Part shown: positions 62,501 through 64,000 of the stretch, one piece after another | Numbering within the stretch: position 1 is the stretch's first letter | How the letters are laid out: every line of letters starts with the position of its first letter | From: Cordia subcordata | Taxonomy: Eukaryota; Streptophyta; Magnoliopsida; Boraginales; Cordiaceae | Length of the DNA: 64,000 nt | Assembly: GCA_028554755.1 (NCBI GenBank) | Contig: JAPTOF010000024.1 | Span: 6,525,001-6,589,000, forward strand | Reading direction: 5' to 3' | The notes under the pieces: generated by a model | The model's input: the letters and a program-made list of their open reading frames with translations, nothing else | Database searches by the model: none | What the model was told of the DNA's origin: nothing | Translations under genes and position numbers: made by a program

Positions 62501-63407
62501 TGCCAAGGTGGAGATTTGTTGAATGTGGCCCGTATTCTTGGGCAACAAGAATAGCAGATTTCCTTATTAGCATATTACCTTATTCGCTTGTTACCTTTTG
62601 TAGCACATAATTAATTAGTTGCCTTTTCTGCTTAATAGGTTTAGGAAACCTTTGCACTATAAATATGTGGCAATACTCATTATGTTATGTGTGAGAGAGA
62701 AACCAAAGTGAGAGCCTTGTAGCATTCGTGATCAGTAATAGAATTATTCTCCGCTGCCTGTGGACGTAGGCTTCAAAGCCGAACCACGTAATTTCTTGTG
62801 TCCGTTATTTCTTCTCGTATTCTTCGTGTTTGCATGTTTTTCCCCAACAGAACTATCTGAAGTTTGATTAACTAGTGAGGTATCCGTGCTCACCCAGTAT
62901 GTAAATAAAATGCGTTGTTTAATTTCCATGTGCTAAGATATTTGTAGTTCTTCCTGAGGGAATATTTCCTCTGTAGCAACGCTTCAATGCTAAGCAGTAA
63001 ATGCGACTACTTGCTAGTAAAAAGCAACGTCTGTTGATATCTCAACACCTATTCTCTTCTGCTTTTCCCTTTCTGTAAGAGTAGTAAGATTTTTCTTTTT
63101 TCCAAGATCTTTCCCTATCTAGATTTAAACTGCGTACTCTTCTGTAGCTTACGGTGGTTGCACCACGTAGTAATTCACAATACGTATTATAATCAGTTCA
63201 TTATATTCAGGCTCTGATATCAAGTGCTGAGCAGGCTAAACTTAGCAAGCTTCTAGTAAGTTCATGCGCCTTTTTTATAATCTTTTTTCTAGTGTTCTAT
63301 CCAAGAGTTAGATACTATCTTTATGCATGCAGGCTGAGCTACAATGTGATCTTCCTGCTGACATGGTTCCGTTTGTCACTAGCGATCTGATATTCAGAAA
63401 ACCTGAG
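19893..63407 (+). CDS. Organellar 5'-3' exonuclease (Pol I FEN/PIN type), 13 exons, 3' end outside
   Basis: Join: 19893-20376, 22716-22795, 23098-23136, 31268-31286, 34690-34743, 37845-37972, 38056-38124, 38454-38539, 40795-40904, 49453-49503, 56610-56668, 63211-63255, 63333-63407. All junctions are GT-AG and the frame is continuous for 433 residues. The protein belongs to the 5'-3' exonuclease family homologous to the N-terminal nuclease of bacterial DNA polymerase I. Conserved acidic positions are visible: D148 (LIDGT), D205/D207 (FDHDG), E273-D275-D276 (GVEADD), D298/D300 (SPDKDF), D350/D353 (GDSSDNIPG). The H3TH segment [11 protein letters not shown] follows at 357-367. The first ~140 residues are basic and Ser-rich, fitting an organelle transit peptide. 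The family probably removes primers and flaps in mitochondrial or plastid DNA replication and repair (Arabidopsis At3g52050-type). The C-terminus is beyond the window. Confidence 0.92.
20377..21505. other. Intron 1, left part, no gene seen
   Basis: T-rich intronic sequence. One open stretch (20425-20832) has no recognisable domain and an intron-like, hydrophobic composition, so it is not called a gene. Confidence 0.5.
21506..21537. repeat. Perfect 32-bp palindrome
   Basis: AGCCTGTTTGGCTCTG is followed directly by its exact reverse complement, with no spacer. The CCTGTTTGG core matches the ends of the MITEs at 26072 and 53373, so it may be two MITE ends fused after internal loss. Confidence 0.85.
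21970..22575 (+). mobile_element. TRIM retrotransposon in intron 1
   Basis: Two direct repeats of about 127 bp (21970-22097 and 22449-22575) end in TCTTAACA and TCTTAGCA. The first is followed at once by TGGTGTCAGAGC (22098-22109), an initiator-Met primer site. The second is preceded by AGAGGG, a polypurine tract. About 350 bases of non-coding interior lie between. This is the layout of a terminal-repeat retrotransposon in miniature. The first base pair of the left repeat is mutated and no target duplication is clear. Confidence 0.8.
22716..22795 (+). CDS. Exonuclease exon 2
   Basis: It reads [20 protein letters not shown] and then IFSALSL (residues 162-188), with the first codon split across intron 1. 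The acceptor is GAATAG and the donor GTAAGT. Confidence 0.93.
23098..23136 (+). CDS. Exonuclease exon 3
   Basis: Thirteen codons, [13 protein letters not shown] (189-201), in phase 0 at both ends. The acceptor is TTGCAG and the donor GTATGA. Confidence 0.9.
23137..24399. other. Intron 3, left part
   Basis: No gene. A stretch rich in AAAGC/GCTTT (about 23895-24305), with GTTTTGTTTGGC at one side and TACCAAACAGG near the other, may be a decayed MITE. The ends are not sharp enough for a firm call. Confidence 0.3.
25848..26117. repeat. 135-bp tandem duplication inside the intron-3 Copia
   Basis: Two head-to-tail copies, 25848-25982 and 25983-26117, begin AGGTGTATTAGGATCTATGA. Each carries RT-coding sequence followed by the left end of a MITE (CCTGTTTGGATTGG or CTTGTTTGGATTGG). 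The duplication arose after the MITE inserted. Only the second copy runs on into the rest of the MITE. Confidence 0.85.
26072..26308. mobile_element. Tourist-like MITE within the intron-3 Copia
   Basis: The ends GGGCTTGTTTGGATTGGC and GTCAATCCAAACGGGCCC form imperfect inverted repeats. The interior is rich in AAAAAGC. It is the same family as the MITE at 53373-53610. The left flank is altered by the tandem duplication, so the TAA target duplication is not visible. Confidence 0.7.
27180..28253 (-). pseudogene. Copia gag-protease remnant (intron 3)
   Basis: Gag begins near 28253 ([12 protein letters not shown]), with [20 protein letters not shown] and [21 protein letters not shown] Gly/Arg/Asn-rich linker and the intact knuckle [14 protein letters not shown] (about 27310-27351) follow. 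The protease start reads [14 protein letters not shown], with Arg in place of Ser/Thr at the active Asp-x-Gly. A 39-bp in-frame tandem duplication (27762-27800 and 27801-27839) repeats a QQYLDE-type motif in gag. Frame breaks occur near 28050 and 27640. Confidence 0.75.
29646..30180 (-). mobile_element. Complete TRIM with target duplication in intron 3
   Basis: The repeats at 29646-29769 and 30056-30180 both begin TGTTAAGAATCCTGA on the plus strand and end ATAACA or GTGACA. A primer site at 30044-30055 reads TGGTATTATAGC on the minus strand, and a polypurine tract GAGGGGA lies next to the left repeat. The 5-bp duplication AAGCT flanks both sides (29641-29645 and 30181-30185), which proves transposition as a unit. 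The element is 535 bp, has no coding capacity and lies antisense to the gene. It is the same family as the TRIM in intron 1, in opposite orientation. Confidence 0.92.
30186..31267. other. Intron 3, right part, no feature seen
   Basis: Ordinary AT-rich intron sequence ending in the acceptor TTTTTGCAG of the microexon. Confidence 0.6.
31268..31286 (+). CDS. Exonuclease exon 4, a 19-nt microexon
   Basis: It encodes VVFDHD plus the first base of Gly208, the core-strand motif with two acidic residues of the nuclease site. TTTTTGCAG precedes it and GTATGA follows it. Both neighbouring exons join in frame only if it is included. Confidence 0.9.
31287..32482. other. Intron 4, left part, no gene seen
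   Basis: T-rich and partly C-rich sequence. The short open frames (for example 31241-31492, which spans the microexon and runs into the intron) lack domains. Confidence 0.5.
32483..33300 (+). pseudogene. Copia gag fragment in intron 4
   Basis: From the ATG at 32483 the plus strand gives [17 protein letters not shown] and, near 32580, [20 protein letters not shown]. This is the N-terminal gag signature of Copia elements. After two in-frame stops it continues [14 protein letters not shown], then decays. No protease or pol follows and no LTR pair was identified, so it is an isolated fragment. Confidence 0.6.
33562..34219 (+). mobile_element. TRIM-like element in intron 4, second LTR interrupted
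   Basis: The left repeat (about 33562-33686) ends CTCTTAACA and is followed by TAGTAGCAAAGC (33687-33698), a damaged primer site. The right repeat starts at 33899 after the G-rich tract TTGGGGGGTGGGGGTGGG. It is broken near 33960 and resumes near 34144 up to TTCTTAACA at 34219. The roughly 180-bp interruption contains GGTATTTATAGTGGG and may be a foreign LTR fragment. Confidence 0.65.
34220..34689. other. Intron 4, right part
   Basis: Contains an A-rich run (about 34314-34353) and otherwise unremarkable intron sequence. Confidence 0.5.
34690..34743 (+). CDS. Exonuclease exon 5
   Basis: It completes Gly208 and reads [17 protein letters not shown], ending in phase 1. The acceptor is TTTGCAG and the donor GTAAAG. 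Confidence 0.9.
35034..35060. repeat. (AC)n microsatellite in intron 5
   Basis: An uninterrupted AC run, followed at about 35083-35101 by a CATA repeat. Confidence 0.85.
35795..36266. mobile_element. MITE-like element in intron 5
   Basis: AGAGGGTGTTTGGTTTGGCC at the left pairs imperfectly with the reverse of GCCAATTCAAACGTCCTCT at the right. The roughly 470-bp interior is AT-rich and non-coding, with AAGCCACTTAAAG-type palindromic parts. The target duplication is unclear (AATA on both sides is possible), so the superfamily is not assigned. Confidence 0.45.
36267..37844. other. Intron 5, right part, no gene seen
   Basis: AT-rich sequence with a GAGGAGGAGGAG purine run near 36303. No coding or element signature was found. 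Confidence 0.5.
37845..37972 (+). CDS. Exonuclease exon 6
   Basis: [20 protein letters not shown] onward to SIKVIE (226-268). This is the helical-arch region, with the conserved YK-x-NR motif that contacts DNA in the family. The donor is GTAAAA. Confidence 0.95.
38056..38124 (+). CDS. Exonuclease exon 7
   Basis: [20 protein letters not shown] then GFK (269-291), holding the E-x-DD metal-binding cluster. Phase 0 on both sides. The acceptor is ATGCAG and the donor GTAGTT. Confidence 0.95.
38454..38539 (+). CDS. Exonuclease exon 8
   Basis: [18 protein letters not shown] then [10 protein letters not shown] plus two bases of Glu320, with the SPDKD active-site motif. The donor is GTTAGT. The 3' half of the exon and its donor are duplicated just downstream (see 38591-38690). 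Confidence 0.95.
38484..38690 (+). repeat. 107-bp tandem duplication of exon-8 end and donor
   Basis: Unit one (38484-38590) includes the last 56 bases of exon 8, its donor GTTAGT and 51 bases of intron. Unit two begins at 38591 and repeats them with scattered substitutions. It creates a pseudo-exon, 38597-38646 (50 nt), with TTTCAG before it and GTTAGT after it. Confidence 0.9.
38691..40794. other. Intron 8, no other feature seen
   Basis: Ordinary AT-rich intron sequence. A 61-codon minus-strand open frame (39254-39439) has no domain. Confidence 0.5.
40795..40904 (+). CDS. Exonuclease exon 9
   Basis: [20 protein letters not shown] then [16 protein letters not shown] (321-356), including the GDSSDNIP motif that carries the last metal-binding Asp pair and begins the H3TH. 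The donor is GTTCTT. Confidence 0.95.
41408..41540 (+). repeat. Truncated copy of a GCTGAGCA...GGGAT repeat
   Basis: GGGCTGAGCATGAGATACGG and the CCC/GGGAT-rich sequence after it resemble the ends of the larger split repeat at 44697-48107. A (TA)n run (41537-41565) ends the similarity. Confidence 0.45.
41537..41565. repeat. (TA)n microsatellite in intron 9
   Basis: An uninterrupted TA run adjoining the truncated repeat. Confidence 0.85.
41566..42539. other. Intron 9 stretch without recognised gene
   Basis: Several overlapping short open frames lie at 41889-42385 on both strands, in sequence that is more GC-rich than the rest of the intron. None shows a known domain. Confidence 0.4.
42540..43000. 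repeat. Degenerate minisatellite, unit about 20-22 bp
   Basis: Variants of ATTGTGAACATGTAATATAA recur many times in direct orientation (for example near 42600, 42650, 42680, 42850, 42880 and 42960). No coding sequence is present. The repeat has drifted too far for an exact copy number by eye. Confidence 0.65.
43550..43569. repeat. Poly-C tract of 20 bases
   Basis: Twenty consecutive C, followed by AAAACACACATACACAC. On the transcribed sense strand this is C-rich; the template strand carries a 20-G run able to form a G-quadruplex. Confidence 0.9.
44624..44668. repeat. Perfect 17-bp inverted repeat (hairpin)
   Basis: ATACACGTGTATGTGTA (44624-44640) is matched by its exact reverse complement at 44652-44668, with an 11-base loop. 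It sits in TG/CA-rich sequence, so it probably derives from a microsatellite. Confidence 0.75.
44945..46203 (-). pseudogene. Gypsy gag-protease fragment (intron 9)
   Basis: Minus-strand translation starts [20 protein letters not shown] (46203), a coiled-coil-like segment. The gag core follows: [39 protein letters not shown] and [19 protein letters not shown] (45908-45650). The retropepsin (45300-45150) reads [20 protein letters not shown], with the active DTGA motif intact, and then [12 protein letters not shown]. Frame breaks occur near 45960, 45570 and 45155. This set is typical of chromovirus-like or Reina/Tekay-type Gypsy elements. Pol should follow to the left, but the fragment ends there. 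Confidence 0.8.
46512..46523 (-). other. Gypsy primer-binding site, initiator-Met
   Basis: The minus strand reads TGGTATCAGAGC, an exact plant initiator-Met primer site. It lies just upstream of the gag fragment. Sequence to the right (46524-46730) would be its LTR. Confidence 0.75.
46733..47625 (+). pseudogene. Gypsy RNase H-integrase fragment (intron 9)
   Basis: The plus strand gives the end of RNase H ([32 protein letters not shown]). The integrase zinc finger, H-x-H-x-C-x2-C type, reads [19 protein letters not shown] and NCFVCQQDK (about 47135-47250). The catalytic core starts with [10 protein letters not shown] and [10 protein letters not shown]; two frames later [19 protein letters not shown] includes the catalytic Glu region. 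There is a stop at 47125-47127 and frameshifts near 47400 and 47500. It faces the gag-protease fragment head to head. Confidence 0.8.
48108..49452. other. Intron 9, right part, no feature seen
   Basis: AT-rich sequence without element ends or coding signatures, leading to the exon-10 acceptor. Confidence 0.5.
49453..49503 (+). CDS. Exonuclease exon 10
   Basis: [18 protein letters not shown] (357-374), the helix-3-turn-helix segment that binds DNA. It lies 8.5 kb from exon 9. The acceptor is ATCCAG and the donor GTATGT. Confidence 0.95.
49504..49939. other. Intron 10, left part, no feature seen
   Basis: Ordinary intron sequence before the Copia target duplication. A 119-codon minus-strand frame (49296-49655) overlaps exon 10 and has no domain. 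Confidence 0.5.
49945..50166 (-). repeat. 3' LTR of the intron-10 Copia
   Basis: A 222-bp copy containing GTATTTATAGG (a TATA-like site in either reading) and ACTAACTAAC. It is adjacent to the polypurine tract at 50167-50176. Confidence 0.92.
50164..51217 (-). pseudogene. Copia reverse transcriptase C-part and RNase H (intron 10)
   Basis: The RT palm motif [13 protein letters not shown], with the catalytic Asp pair, is followed by [19 protein letters not shown] frameshift near 50810 leads to [15 protein letters not shown] and RNase [40 protein letters not shown] and [15 protein letters not shown]. It ends with [12 protein letters not shown] close to the polypurine tract. Catalytic residues are kept; only the frame is broken. 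Confidence 0.88.
51218..53000 (-). pseudogene. Copia integrase and start of reverse transcriptase (intron 10)
   Basis: A 513-residue open frame (53000-51459) holds the GAG-pre-integrase end ([13 protein letters not shown]) and the integrase core with its DDE residues in [18 protein letters not shown] and [18 protein letters not shown] Ser/Pro/His-rich linker follows, then the RT start [17 protein letters not shown] and [13 protein letters not shown] frameshift near 51460 and a TAG stop at 51218-51220 separate it from the rest of RT. Integrase would insert element DNA into the genome. Confidence 0.88.
53373..53610. mobile_element. Tourist-like MITE (238 bp) within the intron-10 Copia
   Basis: The ends GGGCCTGTTTGGATTGGC and GCCAATCCAAACGAGCCC are inverted repeats, flanked on both sides by TAA (53370-53372 and 53611-53613). 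The interior is rich in AAAAAGC. TAA duplications mark PIF/Harbinger-type movement. Because it interrupts a young Copia, this MITE family moved recently. Confidence 0.88.
53610..54760 (-). pseudogene. Copia gag-protease (intron 10)
   Basis: Gag starts around 54740 ([20 protein letters not shown]) and continues with [13 protein letters not shown]. The core follows with [39 protein letters not shown] and [21 protein letters not shown] Gly/Arg-rich basic stretch lies at about 54000-53930. The knuckle near 53800-53755 is damaged. The protease begins [17 protein letters not shown], with the active Asp-Ser-Gly motif intact. Frameshifts near 54610 and 54020, and at least one stop, break the frame. 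Confidence 0.8.
54996..55221 (-). repeat. 5' LTR of the intron-10 Copia
   Basis: A 226-bp copy, longer than its partner by one AACT unit. The element-sense first dinucleotide has changed from TG to TA. It is adjacent to the primer site. Confidence 0.92.
55227..56609. other. Intron 10, right part
   Basis: No gene. A CACGATTCAAATCGTG palindrome (near 55600) and GATTCGAATCACGATTC (near 55674) form inverted-repeat-rich sequence that may be an old MITE. Its ends are not clear. Confidence 0.35.
56610..56668 (+). CDS. Exonuclease exon 11
   Basis: [19 protein letters not shown] (375-393) after completing Gly374, in phase with exon 10. The acceptor is GGATAG and the donor GTTGTT. Confidence 0.92.
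56669..57292. other. Intron 11, left part, no feature seen
   Basis: Ordinary intron sequence before the Copia insertion. Confidence 0.5.
57293..57625 (+). repeat. 5' LTR of the intron-11 Copia
   Basis: A 333-bp repeat with CACTATAAATATG (about 57430), a good TATA box. It ends directly before the primer site. Confidence 0.93.
57629..57640 (+). other. Copia primer-binding site, initiator-Met type
   Basis: TGGTGTCAGAGC lies three bases after the 5' LTR. It is the common plant Copia variant of the initiator-Met complement. Confidence 0.85.
58172..58388 (+). promoter_or_regulatory. Array of 14 W-box motifs in the Copia leader
   Basis: Fourteen TTGACC or TTGACT motifs on the plus strand occur within 217 bases, in two clusters (58172-58250 and 58338-58388), between the primer site and gag. 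TTGACY is the binding core of WRKY transcription factors. The clusters are each followed by a similar TTTTTCGAC-TGCTGA-TCCG segment, so the array grew partly by duplication. Function is inferred. Confidence 0.7.
58485..59739 (+). pseudogene. Copia gag and protease (intron 11)
   Basis: The start is [19 protein letters not shown] at 58485. The UBN2 gag core follows with [39 protein letters not shown] and [23 protein letters not shown] at 59055-59057 stops it in frame-equivalent sequence. The nucleocapsid knuckle [14 protein letters not shown] is intact (about 59173-59214), after a basic Arg/Lys/Ser tract. The protease reads [18 protein letters not shown], with an intact Asp-Thr-Gly-Ala, and [21 protein letters not shown] second TAG lies at 59737-59739, just before the pre-integrase domain. 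Confidence 0.9.
59740..61530 (+). pseudogene. Copia integrase and reverse transcriptase N-part (intron 11)
   Basis: The pre-integrase finger reads [20 protein letters not shown] and CEHCVFGKQ. The integrase core has [22 protein letters not shown] (in the second frame) and [20 protein letters not shown], so the DDE triad is kept. There are frameshifts near 60099-60102 and 60386-60393. A linker follows, then [62 protein letters not shown] and [17 protein letters not shown] at 61528-61530 ends it. All key catalytic residues remain, so the lesions are few and probably recent. Confidence 0.9.
61531..62445 (+). pseudogene. Copia reverse transcriptase C-part and RNase H (intron 11)
   Basis: It continues with [39 protein letters not shown] and [20 protein letters not shown]. 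RNase H follows with [60 protein letters not shown] and [11 protein letters not shown]. It ends at [20 protein letters not shown] and a stop at 62443-62445, close to the polypurine tract. The frame is open throughout. Confidence 0.9.
62517..62849 (+). repeat. 3' LTR of the intron-11 Copia
   Basis: A 333-bp partner of the 5' LTR with eight differences, most of them in its second half. It could supply a poly(A) site or a promoter facing exons 12 and 13. Confidence 0.93.
62850..63210. other. Intron 11, right part, no feature seen
   Basis: AT-rich intron ending in the polypyrimidine tract and acceptor of exon 12. Confidence 0.5.
63211..63255 (+). CDS. Exonuclease exon 12
   Basis: [15 protein letters not shown] (394-408), phase 0. 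The acceptor is ATTCAG and the donor GTAAGT. It lies 6.5 kb after exon 11, beyond the sense Copia insertion. Confidence 0.92.
63333..63407 (+). CDS. Exonuclease exon 13
   Basis: [20 protein letters not shown] then FRKPE (409-433), phase 0. The acceptor is ATGCAG and the donor GTTGGT. The family has a further C-terminal part, expected in an exon to the right of the window. Confidence 0.92.
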
Positions 63408-63779
63408 GTTGGTGCATCTTATGATAGTGTTAAAGTATCTTTTCTTTTCTTTTCTTTTTTCCTTTTTCTCTCCTTTTAACACCAAGCAAAGATGATATAT
63501 TTGGAGTGGGTGTAATTGATTTCACACTTGAGCTCCTATTTGTACAGAATCTGTTCGTCTGCAGATAGCTGAGAAGCATCATCTTAGAGTTTCTTTTAGC
63601 ATTAGATACCAAATCTTTGGTATTATATGGGCTTTTCTAAACAGAATTCTTAGAAGAATAACTTACGAACAAATTATTGCACCTAGAAGATTAAATATCT
63701 GGTGAAGAAAGGGCATTAAGAAAGTGTTTGCAAATTCCCTGATGAAGAGAGGGTTGAGGACGCTTTTGTAATTAGTAGT
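63408..63779. other. Start of intron 13, no gene seen
   Basis: Includes a TTTTC-rich pyrimidine run (63435-63475). No further exon of the exonuclease was found before the window ends. Confidence 0.5.
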
Positions 63780-63960
63780 TCCAAGGGTGATCCTAGGAAG
63801 AATATTTTAGAAAACTAGGTGGAGTTTGATGTTTCTTTTTCTTTTACCTTTTACCACCCACCCCCAAACCAATATGCCGTCCCCGATGGGATTTGAACCC
63901 AGGATTTCATTCCTAGGGAAAGTAGCCTCAACCACTTGAGCTACTCCCTCATCCTGGGTG
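63780..63960 (-). mobile_element. tRNA-derived SINE
   Basis: On the minus strand an A box, TAGCTCAAGTGG (63932-63943), and a B box, GGTTCAAATCC (63889-63899), are spaced as in an internal RNA polymerase III promoter. Non-tRNA sequence follows downstream. Acceptor-stem pairing of a true tRNA is not evident, so a SINE head is the better reading. The 3' end is not sharply defined. Confidence 0.65.
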
Positions 63961-64000
63961 GAGGTTGGTGGTTATTTTGCTGTTGGATAATTTTTAATCT

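Larger units (their letters stand above)
57293..62849 (+). mobile_element. Full-length Copia in intron 11 (sense)
   Basis: The 333-bp LTRs (57293-57625 and 62517-62849) start TGTTGAAT and end CCCCAACA, and by eye they differ at eight positions. The flanking 5-mers are GAATT and GAACT, a target duplication with one change. The primer site TGGTGTCAGAGC is at 57629-57640. The purine-rich AAGGTGGAGATT precedes the 3' LTR. The interior carries a 0.85-kb leader and a nearly complete gag-pol with about five to six breaks. The architecture is that of Tnt1/Tork-like Copia elements. It lies in the same direction as the host gene, so its LTR promoter and poly(A) signals face the same way. Confidence 0.95.

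Noticed and set aside
63886..63960. A functional tRNA gene on the minus strand
   Set aside because: A and B boxes are present, but a paired acceptor stem and a clear anticodon arm could not be made. A SINE is more likely.

Overview
The window looks like nuclear DNA of a flowering plant, most likely a eudicot: it is AT-rich, has spliced GT-AG introns, and is dominated by Copia and Gypsy LTR retrotransposons, miniature TRIM elements, MITEs and a Mutator-like (MULE) transposon. The species cannot be named from the sequence. No bacterial operon, CRISPR array or rRNA is present.

Bases 1-9.45 kb are a nest of retroelements. A plus-strand gag-like element with two CCHC zinc knuckles and a large unrecognised ORF (1-~2.95 kb) abuts a minus-strand Gypsy element (tRNA-Asp-type primer site, LTR 5135-6489). 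That element interrupts a minus-strand Copia element (LTR 8105-8530), which itself interrupts an older Copia gag (8.5-9.45 kb). From 9.7 to 18.3 kb lies Mutator-type DNA: a short AT-rich element, then a longer one carrying a broken mudrA transposase and a broken plant-mobile-domain (PMD) gene. Bases 18.3-19.9 kb are the upstream region of the only host gene, with one Tourist-like MITE.

The host gene runs from 19893 to beyond the right edge on the plus strand. Thirteen exons, found by conserved protein sequence plus splice signals and joining in frame, give 433 residues. They form a Pol I-type 5'-3' exonuclease (FEN/PIN fold plus H3TH), the organelle-targeted plant family. Only 1,299 of about 43,500 bases are coding. 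The introns hold most of the mobile DNA: TRIMs in introns 1, 3 and 4; a 4.3-kb antisense Copia inside a TRIM in intron 3; a MITE in intron 5; a rearranged Gypsy fragment inside an older repeat in intron 9; a young 5.3-kb antisense Copia carrying a MITE in intron 10; and a 5.6-kb sense-oriented Copia in intron 11 whose leader holds a dense array of W-box (TTGACY) motifs. A tRNA-derived SINE lies just after exon 13.

No new defence or metabolic system was found. The points most worth checking are the splicing of the heavily loaded exonuclease gene (a 19-nt catalytic microexon and a duplicated exon-8 splice unit), the W-box leader of the Copia element, the MULE carrying a PMD gene, and the unidentified gag-linked ORF at the left edge.
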